A DNA stretch of 64,000 nucleotides from Fen-1258 sp947085815 (GTDB lineage: Bacteria; Bacteroidota; Ignavibacteria; Ignavibacteriales; Melioribacteraceae), in the NCBI GenBank assembly GCA_947085815.1, contig CAMTXU010000021.1, positions 1 through 64,000 on the forward strand. Reading direction: 5' to 3'. Below are positions 18,034 to 26,270 of the stretch, one piece after another. The stretch's first letter is position 1. Each line of letters opens with the position of its first letter. The notes beneath the pieces were generated by a model. That model was not told the origin of the DNA and did no database searches. It saw only the letters and a program-made list of their open reading frames with translations. The translations under genes were made by a program, and so were the position numbers.

Positions 18034-19080
18034 TTATCTTTGTTTAGTTAATTCTTGCGTAAGCTGCTCGGCAATGTAAACAACCGCGGCAACAATTTTT
18101 GAATAGTCCATCCTTTTGGGTCCCATAATGCCAAGTGTTCCGTGCATATCACCAATTTTATATTCTTTAGTGATCATGCTATAGTCGGAAAGTTTTTCCT
18201 CTTGAATTTCCTGCCCGATAGTGATTGACACGTCGCTATCAAATGGATGTTTCTTTTCATCAAGAATATGAATAATGATATCTTGATTCTCCACAAGTTC
18301 AATAACACTCTGAAAGTGATTAACGTTCTCAAATTCTGGTTGCTTCAAAATATTTTTTGTTCCTGAGATAATTGCTCTTTCGCTGCTCATGTCGTTAAAT
18401 ATCTTATTAACGGATTCCAGGAACACGCGTATAATTGGTCGGTATATTTCCGAGTTGAAATCTTTTACCCGTTCTCCAATTGAATTTCTGATCTCGGAAA
18501 ATTTTAATCCGGTTAATCGTTCATTTAGGAATTGTTGGACAGCCGTAATCTGATCTTCATTAACCTCGGCATCAATCTCAAGAGTAATCGTTTTTATCAT
18601 TCCGGAGTTAACACTTACCACTACCAAAATTCTAGTAGAAGAAAGCTGAACAATCTGAATTTTTTGCAGCACCGCCTGCTCGAATTTGGGATAAGTAACC
18701 ATAGCAAGTTGAAGAGTCAGATCGCTCAAAATATTTGATGTGATTCTGAGAAGCTCCTCAGTTCCTGTTGGCGCCGAACTTAGATTGCCATCGATAATGC
18801 TCTTCATAGATTGATCAAGCAACGGCGGATCCATTAAAGAATCAACATAGAACCGGTAACCCTTGTCGGTTGGCACTCTACCTGCCGATGTGTGAGGGTG
18901 ATTTAGAAATCCGGTATCTTCAAGATCAGACATAATATTTCTTATCGACGCCGGAGAGAGACCAATATCGTATCTCTTCGAAATATTCCTTGAGCCGACA
19001 GGATTTGCGGTAAGAATAAATTGATGAATCACAAACCGCAGAATTGCCTTTTCTCTATCTTTTAACTGGTATTCAGTCAT
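18034..19080 (-). CDS. hrcA: Heat-inducible transcription repressor HrcA
   Basis: HrcA represses heat-shock operons by binding CIRCE elements, with GroEL acting as its co-regulator. The ATG at 19080 (MTEYQLKDREKAILRFVIHQF) gives 348 residues, the usual length; the open frame to 19143 adds 21 codons without homology. The winged-helix domain contains SPASIRNIMSDLEDTGFL and HPHTSAGRVPTDKGYRFYV, the most conserved block of the family. The C-terminal GAF-like dimerisation region follows, ending with GPKRMDYSKIVAAVVYIAE. A TATGTTTG -7-like octamer lies at 19088-19095, very close to this start. I found no CIRCE repeat upstream of the gene. Confidence 0.95.
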   Translation of the reverse strand: MTEYQLKDREKAILRFVIHQFILTANPVGSRNISKRYDIGLSPASIRNIMSDLEDTGFLNHPHTSAGRVPTDKGYRFYVDSLMDPPLLDQSMKSIIDGNLSSAPTGTEELLRITSNILSDLTLQLAMVTYPKFEQAVLQKIQIVQLSSTRILVVVSVNSGMIKTITLEIDAEVNEDQITAVQQFLNERLTGLKFSEIRNSIGERVKDFNSEIYRPIIRVFLESVNKIFNDMSSERAIISGTKNILKQPEFENVNHFQSVIELVENQDIIIHILDEKKHPFDSDVSITIGQEIQEEKLSDYSMITKEYKIGDMHGTLGIMGPKRMDYSKIVAAVVYIAEQLTQELTKQR

Positions 19081-19152
19081 TGCAAACCAAACATAATCAT
19101 ATTTTGAGGGCTGAAAGTTATTAAAAAAATAGAAAATTTTCATTTAATTAAA

Positions 19153-19277
19153 GAGCGGTTCTGCCATAGGCATGGCTATGCCATAAAAATATCAATATTC
19201 TCTGCGGACTTTGCGTTTTCTCTGTCCCGCCTTTGGCGGGATTAAATATTTCCATTCGATAATTTTTAGAACCGTCC
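19153..19277. repeat. Palindromic intergenic repeat, family 1 copy B
   Basis: A 125-bp element in the 301-bp space between the divergent hrcA and purM genes (19081-19381). Its ends are GAGCGGTTCT (19153-19162) and AGAACCGTCC (19268-19277). Interior hairpins are GCCATAGGCATGGCTATGCC-like and CCCGCCTTTGGCGGG. It matches copy C in the opposite orientation over the GCCATAGGCATGGCTATGCC block, the TTTTCTCTGTCCCGCCTT block and the TTTTTAGAA end. The rest of the intergenic region shows no other clear motif. Confidence 0.8.
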
Positions 19278-19381
19278 TAAAGTAAACCCGGCATCGGTTC
19301 AATTCTTCTAAACCAAGAACCAAATTTCACGGAAGATTTTGCGTATATTTTAAGTGAAAAAGAAGATTAATTGGAGAAATT

Positions 19382-20380
19382 GTGCCGACAACTTACAAAT
19401 CCTCCGGCGTAAATATAGAAGCCGGAGATGAAACTGTAGAAAAAATAAAATCATTAGCAAAAAGTACGTTTAACAAAAACGTCCTCGCCGGTATTGGTCA
19501 CTTCGGCGCTTTCTATGAAGTAGATCTGAGCAAATGGAAAAATCCCGTTCTTGTTTCCAGCGTTGATGGTGTCGGCACAAAATTAAAAGTTGCTTTCGCA
19601 ATGGATAAGCATGATACAGTCGGTCAAGATTTAGTTAATCACTGTGTGAATGATATTGCTGTATGTGGCGCCGAACCTCAATATTTTATGGATTATCTTG
19701 CCTTTGGAAAACTCTTTCCGGAAAAAGCCGAACAAATAATTAAAGGTTTTTCGATTGCATGCAAAGAAAATAATGTTGCTCTCATTGGCGGAGAGACAGC
19801 CGAGATGCCGGGTATCTATAATGAAAGTGAATATGATATGTCAGGGACAATTGTTGGAATTGTGGAACGTGACAAAGTGATTGATGGGAGAAATGTTAAA
19901 GCGGGGGACAAACTGATTGGATTTGCATCAACCGGACTTCACACAAACGGTTATTCACTTGCAAGAAAAGTTTTGCTGGAAAAATTTTCCATAAATGATA
20001 AGCCGGATCTACTTGAACTTTCTATTGGAGAGGAATTGTTGAAAGTTCATAGATCGTACTTAAAACTAATACATGAATTAAAAGAAAATATTTCCGTGAA
20101 AGCATTTTCCCATATAACCGGCGGAGGAATTATTGGAAACACAAAACGTGTTGTTCCAAAAAATTTAGAATTAAAAATCGATTGGAATGCTTGGAATGTG
20201 CTTCCTATTTTCAAACTGATACAAAAAATTGGAAATGTAACTGATGAAGAAATGAGAGAAGTATTCAATTTAGGAATTGGTTTGATTGCAATCGTAGATA
20301 AGAACGATGTAGATAAAACTCTTGCTCTCTCAAATAAGATAACTGAAAAAGGAATTGTGATTGGAGAAGTAACATCATAG
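19382..20380 (+). CDS. purM: Phosphoribosylformylglycinamidine cyclo-ligase
   Basis: PurM (AIR synthetase) closes the imidazole ring in the fifth step of purine synthesis, using ATP. It starts at GTG (19382) with GGAG five bases upstream. Family motifs are TYKSSGVNIEAGDETV, SVDGVGTKLKVAF, the GETAEMPGIY block and STGLHTNGYSLAR, then HITGGGIIGNTKRV. The 332 residues are a normal length. It is the first gene on the plus strand after hrcA; family 2 repeats fill the space before the tatD-like gene. Confidence 0.96.
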   Translation: MPTTYKSSGVNIEAGDETVEKIKSLAKSTFNKNVLAGIGHFGAFYEVDLSKWKNPVLVSSVDGVGTKLKVAFAMDKHDTVGQDLVNHCVNDIAVCGAEPQYFMDYLAFGKLFPEKAEQIIKGFSIACKENNVALIGGETAEMPGIYNESEYDMSGTIVGIVERDKVIDGRNVKAGDKLIGFASTGLHTNGYSLARKVLLEKFSINDKPDLLELSIGEELLKVHRSYLKLIHELKENISVKAFSHITGGGIIGNTKRVVPKNLELKIDWNAWNVLPIFKLIQKIGNVTDEEMREVFNLGIGLIAIVDKNDVDKTLALSNKITEKGIVIGEVTS

Positions 20381-20388
20381 TTGTTATT

Positions 20389-20482
20389 CTGAATCCCGAT
20401 TTATCGGAATGAAGAATCTCACAGCTTATTGAAGTAAGATTCTGAGTCTCGACTTCGTCGAAACTCAGAATGACATATAACT
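20389..20482. repeat. Palindromic repeats, family 2 (two adjacent units)
   Basis: The purM-tatD gap holds two linked palindromic units. The first has the frame ATTCTGA...GAAGAATCTC around a CCGAT-TT-ATCGG hairpin. The second is ATTCTGAGTCTCGAC-TTC-GTCGAAACTCAGAAT with complementary arms TTCTGAGT/ACTCAGAA and an inner TCGAC/GTCGA stem. The outer ends GTTATTCTGA and ATAAC also mirror each other. A one-unit relative lies at 38630. Sequences built on ATTCTGAG...GAAGAATCTC are widely dispersed in Bacteroidota and related genomes, to my knowledge. Confidence 0.75.
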
Positions 20483-20500
20483 AAATTCAAAGAAAAAAAT

Positions 20501-21859
20501 ATGTTCATAGATACACACACACATCTATTCTATCCAAATTTCGACGGTGAAGTTGATAAAGTAATTGAGCGCGCTGTTCAATCCGGTGTTGATTATATGA
20601 TTGTTCCGGGAACTGATATTGCAACTTCACTACAAGCGATCGAGCTTTCGTTGAAGTACGATAATATTTATGCTTCAGTAGGAGTTCACCCGCATGATTC
20701 AAAAGGATGGGATGATTCAATTATAGAAAAACTAGAAGAGCTTGCAAAGAATAAAAAAGTTGTTGCAATAGGTGAAATCGGTTTAGATTACTATTATGAT
20801 TTTTCACCACGCGAGATTCAGATAAAAGCCTTTGAAGCACAAATTGAGCTAGCATTAAAACTCAAACTTCCAATCATAGTACACAACCGCGAATCGAATG
20901 AAGATATAATGAATCTAGCGCGTAAATATAAAAATTCCGGATTGCGAGCCCAGTATCATTGCTTTGCGGGATCAATAGCGGATGCTCGTGAACTTGTTGA
21001 GATGCATCATTACATCTCTTTTCCGGGGATCATTACTTTTAAGAATGCCGAAAGTGTTCAAAAAGTTTTATCTAGAGTGGCAATAGAAAATTTATTGCTC
21101 GAGACCGACTCACCGTTCATGACTCCAATTCCTCATCGAGGTCAACGTAATGAGCCTGCTTACATTAAATTGATAGCTGAGAAAATTGCGGAAGTTCATC
21201 ATTTAACAATCGCTGATGTAGGTAGAACAACATCATACAATGCTTACAAACTTTTTGGTATCGGCATGAAACCAACTCTTAATTTTACATATCAAATTGG
21301 GCAAACGCTCTACATCAACGTTACAAACCGGTGCAATGCGGATTGTGTTTTTTGCGACCGTAAAGGAGAAGCCGTTATTAACGGTTACAGTCTTAAGATG
21401 ACGAAATCTGAAGAGCCGGATGCCCAAGTGTACATCAAAGAAATCGGCGATCCAAAGAATTACAAAGAAATAGTTTTCTGCGGATACGGAGAGCCGACTA
21501 TACGCTGGGATGTTGTAAAACAAGTTGCCGGATACATTAAAAATAATGGCGGTTCAACGCGCATGAACACAGACGGACATGGAAATTTTATTAACAAGCG
21601 TGACATCACTCCCGAGTTGAAAGGATTGATTGATACCGTATCTATCAGCCTCAATTCAACCGATCCGGTGCAGTACGGAAAATTAATGCGAGTCGATCCA
21701 TCTCTTCATGGTGAAATGTTGGACTTTGCCGGGAAAGCAAAAGAATTTACTCATGTAGTTCTCTCAATTGTCGGCTTGAATGAAATCGATTCCGAAACCG
21801 CGAAAAAATTTGTGACCGAGGAAGTTGGTGTTGATTTCCGTGAAAGAGAATATTTTTAA
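20501..21859 (+). CDS. TatD-family metal-dependent nuclease fused to a radical SAM domain
   Basis: Residues 1-255 form a TatD-type hydrolase (metal-dependent DNase): the metal motif DTHTH at 4-8, GVHPHD, AIGEIGLDYYYDFSP, PIIVHNRES, QYHCFAGS and LLLETDSPFMTP are all present. After a short linker, residues 265-452 form a second domain with the radical SAM cluster motif C278-NAD-C282-VF-C285 and the glycine-rich GYGEPTIRWD. That second part resembles the stand-alone TatD-associated radical SAM proteins encoded next to tatD in other bacteria; here they are one polypeptide. The radical SAM half is about 190 residues, a short, SPASM-less type. What it modifies is unknown. It lies in a run with dacB and prmA. 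Confidence 0.88.
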   Translation: MFIDTHTHLFYPNFDGEVDKVIERAVQSGVDYMIVPGTDIATSLQAIELSLKYDNIYASVGVHPHDSKGWDDSIIEKLEELAKNKKVVAIGEIGLDYYYDFSPREIQIKAFEAQIELALKLKLPIIVHNRESNEDIMNLARKYKNSGLRAQYHCFAGSIADARELVEMHHYISFPGIITFKNAESVQKVLSRVAIENLLLETDSPFMTPIPHRGQRNEPAYIKLIAEKIAEVHHLTIADVGRTTSYNAYKLFGIGMKPTLNFTYQIGQTLYINVTNRCNADCVFCDRKGEAVINGYSLKMTKSEEPDAQVYIKEIGDPKNYKEIVFCGYGEPTIRWDVVKQVAGYIKNNGGSTRMNTDGHGNFINKRDITPELKGLIDTVSISLNSTDPVQYGKLMRVDPSLHGEMLDFAGKAKEFTHVVLSIVGLNEIDSETAKKFVTEEVGVDFREREYF

Positions 21860-21881
21860 TAGACAAAGGAGATGATAGATT

Positions 21882-23315
21882 ATGCAGAATAAATTCGTGC
21901 TCTTGCTCATGATCTTACTCTTTTTCTTATTGCAAGCATGCTCAACAGTTCAACATCTTCAGGTGGCTACTCATAATCCAATTGATAGTTTGCTCATTTC
22001 GGATTTTTTCAAATCATCTCAAGCTGCAATTTCTTTTTACGATTTAACCGATAACAAACCGCTTTATCAACACAATGAAAAACTTTTACTTAGACCCGCA
22101 TCCAATCAAAAGATTCTTACTACCGCCGCCGCTTATCTTTTTTTAGGAAACGATTATAAATTTAGGACTTCCATTTATCATACGGGTGAAGTTAAAGATT
22201 CTATTTGCACCGGAGATCTTTTTGTAGTAGGCGGACTTGACCCGGATTTCTCAAGCCGGGATTTAGATACTCTTACCGGTAAGCTAAAACTTTCCGGAAT
22301 TAAAAAAATAAACGGAAATATTTTTGCTGATGTTTCGGCAATGGACTCACTTTTCTGGGGCGAGGGCTGGATGTGGGATGATGATCCGGCGTCTTATGCT
22401 GCATACCTCTCTCCAATAACTATCAATAAAAATAGTGTTCGAATAGTGTATGAACCGGAAGAAATTGGCAAACCGGTAAAGATTAATATAATTCCCGAGA
22501 CTAATTATTTCGAGATTTATAATACTTCTCAAACGACTGCAGGTGGTAAATCGGATTTGAATATCACACGTGATTGGATCAACCGCAAGAACACAATTTT
22601 AGTAAATGGAAATCTTACCAACTCGGCTAAACGCGATACGGTTTCTCTTAATGTTTTTAACCCAACATTTTATTTTCTCCATCTTATGAAAGAAAGTTTA
22701 GGGAAAAGTGGAATCTCTTTTACAGGAAAAGTTGATACAATGACCCTAGGGAAAGATGCGGTTAAACTATTCTCTCTTGAGCGTGATATGGATAGAGTAA
22801 TTATTAACACAAATAAAACGAGCGATAATCTAAGTGCTGAAATGCTTTTGCGTACTCTTGCATATAAAAATTCAGGTTACAATTCTTCAGCTAAAAAAGG
22901 AATTGAACTTGTAGACAGTTTGATTTCTCTTGCGGGATTAAATCCTAAAAATTATTTGATTGCGGACGGATCCGGGCTCTCGTTTTATAATTTACTTAGT
23001 GCAGAACTTTTAACAGAAGTTCTTAAATATTTTTATTATGAGAAACCGGACTTGTTCCAAAAACTTTCAAATTCTTTTCCAATTTCCGGTTTGGATGGAA
23101 CACTAAGTAATCGTATGAAAAAATCATCCACGTTTAAGCGTGTATTTGCCAAAACAGGAACTATTAGCGGTGCGAGCAATTTATCGGGTTATTTATTAAG
23201 TAAAAGCAATCACATGATCGCATTCTCAATTCTTGTTCAAAACTACACCGGCGGATCAGCCCGAGCCAGAACCTTCCAGGACAAACTTTGTGAAATAATC
23301 ATTGATACATATTAA
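21882..23315 (+). CDS. dacB: D-Ala-D-Ala carboxypeptidase/endopeptidase (PBP4 type), lipoprotein
   Basis: This serine peptidase of the S13 family trims or cleaves peptidoglycan crosslinks in the periplasm. The N-terminus is a lipoprotein signal with lipobox LLQAC, so it is probably anchored to a membrane. The catalytic motifs are SNQK (S74-K77, the SxxK motif), SDN (314-316) and KTG (424-426). The inserted domain between SxxK and SxN is normal for PBP4. At 477 residues it is full length. AAAGGAG lies about ten bases before the ATG. It is 22 bases after the tatD fusion and 14 bases before prmA. Confidence 0.92.
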   Translation: MQNKFVLLLMILLFFLLQACSTVQHLQVATHNPIDSLLISDFFKSSQAAISFYDLTDNKPLYQHNEKLLLRPASNQKILTTAAAYLFLGNDYKFRTSIYHTGEVKDSICTGDLFVVGGLDPDFSSRDLDTLTGKLKLSGIKKINGNIFADVSAMDSLFWGEGWMWDDDPASYAAYLSPITINKNSVRIVYEPEEIGKPVKINIIPETNYFEIYNTSQTTAGGKSDLNITRDWINRKNTILVNGNLTNSAKRDTVSLNVFNPTFYFLHLMKESLGKSGISFTGKVDTMTLGKDAVKLFSLERDMDRVIINTNKTSDNLSAEMLLRTLAYKNSGYNSSAKKGIELVDSLISLAGLNPKNYLIADGSGLSFYNLLSAELLTEVLKYFYYEKPDLFQKLSNSFPISGLDGTLSNRMKKSSTFKRVFAKTGTISGASNLSGYLLSKSNHMIAFSILVQNYTGGSARARTFQDKLCEIIIDTY

Positions 23316-23329
23316 AACAATAGCGGTAA

Positions 23330-24178
23330 ATGAAAACATATAGACAGTTCAAAATATTTACTAACCCGTTAAATGTGGATATCGTAAGCGGGATGCTTTG
23401 GCAATTAGATATTGATGGTATAAATGAATCGGAAAGTGGTTTAACAGTATTTGCCGGCTCTGCAAAAAATATTCTTCTGAGTGACATCGAGAATTTGCTG
23501 CAGCAGCTTGTAAATGATAAACTGATCAACTCATTCACAATTGAAGAAGAAACTTTGGAAGATAAAAATTGGAATGAGGAATATGAAAAGAATGTTCGAG
23601 TGATTGAGGTTACAGATCGTGTCGTGATCAAGCCTTCATTCAAAGATTACTCACCGCGTCAGGATCAGATTATTATTACGATTGATCCCAAAATGTCGTT
23701 TGGAACAGGAGAACATGCAACCACAAGACTCGTTCTTCAGTTTATAGAAAAATATCTTAAAGGTGGAGAAAGAGTATTAGATGTTGGTTCCGGTACGGGA
23801 GTGTTGGGTATCGGCGCGGTTATGCTCGGAGCTGAATCTGCCATTTGTGTCGATAATGATGAATGGTGTTTCTTAAACGGAAACGAAAATGTAAAAACAA
23901 ATAACCTGGAAAATAAAGTTGAAATTCGTTTGTGTGAAATCAATCAGATAAGTGAAAAAGATTTTGACCTGATTGTTGCTAATATAAACAAACATATTCT
24001 TATCGAGATCGCAGAAGAAATCCGAAGCAAAACAAAAGAGACCGGAATGTTGATACTTTCCGGACTCTTAATAGTTGATGAAGAAGATATAAAACGGAAA
24101 TTTTCTCTACTCGGTTTTAGAACTATCGATAAATCTACAATGGACGAGTGGTGCGCCCTAGTTCTTCAACTAAAATAA
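23330..24178 (+). CDS. prmA: Ribosomal protein L11 methyltransferase
   Basis: PrmA trimethylates ribosomal protein L11. The N-terminal substrate-recognition domain occupies about residues 1-100; the methyltransferase domain carries FGTGEHATTRL and the SAM motif VLDVGSGTGVLGIGAV, then the LIVANINKHIL segment that corresponds to the NxxxxxL catalytic stretch. The ending GFRTIDKSTMDEWCALVLQL is typical. At 282 residues it is complete. It converges on the marR-like gene with only two bases between the stop codons and no visible terminator. Confidence 0.93.
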   Translation: MKTYRQFKIFTNPLNVDIVSGMLWQLDIDGINESESGLTVFAGSAKNILLSDIENLLQQLVNDKLINSFTIEEETLEDKNWNEEYEKNVRVIEVTDRVVIKPSFKDYSPRQDQIIITIDPKMSFGTGEHATTRLVLQFIEKYLKGGERVLDVGSGTGVLGIGAVMLGAESAICVDNDEWCFLNGNENVKTNNLENKVEIRLCEINQISEKDFDLIVANINKHILIEIAEEIRSKTKETGMLILSGLLIVDEEDIKRKFSLLGFRTIDKSTMDEWCALVLQLK

Positions 24179-24180
24179 AT

Positions 24181-24606
24181 TTACGACTGAAATTTATTTA
24201 AAAGTTTTGCCAATTCTTTTTGTTCGTGATCGCTCAAGACAGAAGTTAGTGCGGCTATATTCTCCGCATATTTTGGCATGATAGAGCCAATTTTTGTTCT
24301 TCCGCTTGCGGTAAGATCGGCAAGAATAACTCTTCTGTCTTCTTTCGAAAAAATTCGTTTAACAAATCCTTCTTTTTCCAAATTATCCATTACACAGGTT
24401 ATATTAGCGCCGGTAACCATCATCTCCTTGCTTAATTTTTTCAAAGGGACCGGCCCTGTTTTGTGGAGTATTTCTAAAACACCAAATTGAGGCGCCGTTA
24501 ATTTCTCGGCAAACATCTGCTTTGCTTGAATTTTTTTGTACTTATCGTGCGCTTTTGAAAGCTTCTCCCACAAATCTAACGCAAACTGTTTCTTTTCACT
24601 TGCCAT
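24181..24606 (-). CDS. MarR family transcriptional regulator
   Basis: A 141-residue winged-helix regulator. The DNA-binding part contains LTAPQFGVLEILHKTGPVPLKKLSKEM, the recognition helix region MVTGANITCVMDNLEKEGFVKR, and the wing SKEDRRVILADLTASGR, all characteristic of MarR proteins. It has a good ribosome-binding site (AAGGAG) before the ATG. It is divergent from menF, and the intervening 287 bp hold repeated TTATTCA motifs that could be its operators. The ligand and regulon are unknown; control of the menaquinone operon is possible but only inferred from position. Confidence 0.88.
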   Translation of the reverse strand: MASEKKQFALDLWEKLSKAHDKYKKIQAKQMFAEKLTAPQFGVLEILHKTGPVPLKKLSKEMMVTGANITCVMDNLEKEGFVKRIFSKEDRRVILADLTASGRTKIGSIMPKYAENIAALTSVLSDHEQKELAKLLNKFQS

Positions 24607-24668
24607 ATTATTTCTCCTTCACGTAGTTAATTAAGAATATAAAGTAAACAACTTTTTTATCAATTCCT

Positions 24669-24713
24669 TGACTTATTCAAATTTCGTTATTCATATTTAT
24701 TGCTTATTCAAAC
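24669..24713. promoter_or_regulatory. Candidate MarR operator: repeated TTATTCA motifs
   Basis: Three TTATTCA copies lie at 24673, 24687 and 24704. Two are embedded in longer near-identical blocks, TTGACTTATTCAAA (24669) and TTGCTTATTCAAA (24700), the first being a short imperfect palindrome (TTGA-CTTAT-TCAA). They sit 63-107 bases upstream of the marR-like ATG and about 200 upstream of menF. The rest of the 24607-24893 gap is AT-rich with a run of 11 A at 24740 and no other clear motif. Confidence 0.4.
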
Positions 24714-24893
24714 ACATAGTTAAAATAGATTTTTCTGTCAAAAAAAAAAAGAATAATCTCTATTTTTTTTATAAATAATGTACCGTCCGAAATAACCTCC
24801 TTCCAGAGATCATTAATTAAGATGGGAGTTTGAAACTAAGCGGGGATAATTTATATTATCCGAGTGAATAACAATTTTTGAATCCGGAACTAG

Positions 24894-26270
24894 ATGTTAA
24901 GAATACAAGGCTTGATGGATTTTATTTCTGAAAATGAGATGCTTGACTTAGATTCATCCCAATTATTTTCATTCTCTCAGTCGATTACCGAGAGCGAGTT
25001 TGTTCAACTCTCAAAGAAATTAATGGGCAAAGAGGATTTTTCGCTCTATTGGAGTAACCCTTCCGAAAATCGTTCTTTTTTAGCGCTTGGCGAGGTCTAT
25101 TCCATTTATAGGGATGACATAACTAATCTATCGGTACTTGATGAACAATTAAAGATATTACCCTTCAAAATTTCTTATAGCGATCCATATTTAGCCGAAT
25201 TTACCCCTCCATTATTTGTCGGGGGAATAAAATTTCCTTCTCTGAAAAAGGACGAAGTTTGGAATGACTTTGAATTTGCCAAATGGAGCATCCCTCAAAT
25301 ACTCTTGCAGAAAAATGGAGACGAATTTCAAATCATTATTTATACTTTTAAGAACAACTTGAAACGGGTACTTTCGGTAATTGATGAGTTTTATAATTTA
25401 GTTGGCAAAAATGAGGAAAAGTGCATCAAAGTTCTCTCTAGTAGACCAAATGAGGGGATCGATGAATGGTCAGATTGTGTAAATTTGGCTCTGCGAAAAA
25501 TTTCAGACAAAAAATTGCAAAAGGTAGTTGTCTCTCGCTTCAATCAAATTGAGTTAAACGCAGCTCCCGATCTCTTGATACAACTTCAAAAGTTGGAGAA
25601 TGATTTTGATAATTGTGCGATCTTCGCGTATAAGTCTAAAGATTCGATTTTTTTCGGCGCTACTCCCGAAAAATTGTTTAGGGTTAAGGATGGCTTTTTA
25701 GAAGCAGACGCTCTTGCCGGTTCAATGCGACGTGGGCTTAGTGAGGAAGAGGACGATACGCTAAAAAATTTCCTTCTTCATGATGAAAAAAATTTAGCAG
25801 AACACAAGAGTGTTCTTGATTTTATTATCAATCAATTGTCCCCCGTTACTGATAAAATACTCTTCGATTCTCAGCCTTCAGTCAAAAAATATGCAAACAT
25901 ACAACACCTTTATTCTATGATACGCGCAGTGCTGAAAAAGGATGTATCGTTTTTTACTCTTCTGGAGATGCTGTATCCGACACCAGCCGTCTGCGGTTTT
26001 CCAAGTGACGAAGCTTTGGACGCAATTAATGAATTGGAACTGTTCGACCGCGGTCTTTATTCCGGCGTCATTGGGTGGTTTAATTTAAGCGGCAATGCCG
26101 AATTCTCTGTTGGAATTCGTTCAGCGCTCTTGAAAAAAAATATAGTTCGCGCATATGCCGGTTGCGGTATAGTTCAAGGTTCCGATTCATTCTCGGAATT
26201 CAAAGAAACAGAATTAAAACTAAAACCAATATTAAATCTATTCGAAAATGAAACTAAACATAAACCGTAA
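24894..26270 (+). CDS. menF: Isochorismate synthase
   Basis: This chorismate-utilising enzyme commits chorismate to menaquinone synthesis. The C-terminal half carries the family signatures: KLQKVVVSRF, FFGATPEKLFRV, DALAGSMRRGLSEEED, EHKSVLDFII, QHLYSMIRAVLK, PTPAVCGFPSDEA and YAGCGIVQGSDSFSEFKETELK. The order and context (menD next) favour MenF rather than an EntC-type enzyme. The first ATG is at 24894; an ATG at 24915 with AAGG just upstream is an alternative, so the start is uncertain by seven codons. It overlaps menD by 23 bases. Confidence 0.93.
   Translation: MLRIQGLMDFISENEMLDLDSSQLFSFSQSITESEFVQLSKKLMGKEDFSLYWSNPSENRSFLALGEVYSIYRDDITNLSVLDEQLKILPFKISYSDPYLAEFTPPLFVGGIKFPSLKKDEVWNDFEFAKWSIPQILLQKNGDEFQIIIYTFKNNLKRVLSVIDEFYNLVGKNEEKCIKVLSSRPNEGIDEWSDCVNLALRKISDKKLQKVVVSRFNQIELNAAPDLLIQLQKLENDFDNCAIFAYKSKDSIFFGATPEKLFRVKDGFLEADALAGSMRRGLSEEEDDTLKNFLLHDEKNLAEHKSVLDFIINQLSPVTDKILFDSQPSVKKYANIQHLYSMIRAVLKKDVSFFTLLEMLYPTPAVCGFPSDEALDAINELELFDRGLYSGVIGWFNLSGNAEFSVGIRSALLKKNIVRAYAGCGIVQGSDSFSEFKETELKLKPILNLFENETKHKP

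Noticed and set aside
19219..19240. CCCGCCTTTGGCGGG as an independent terminator of purM or hrcA
   Set aside because: It is an internal part of repeat copy B, recurs in copy C between co-directional genes, and lies upstream of both divergent genes.
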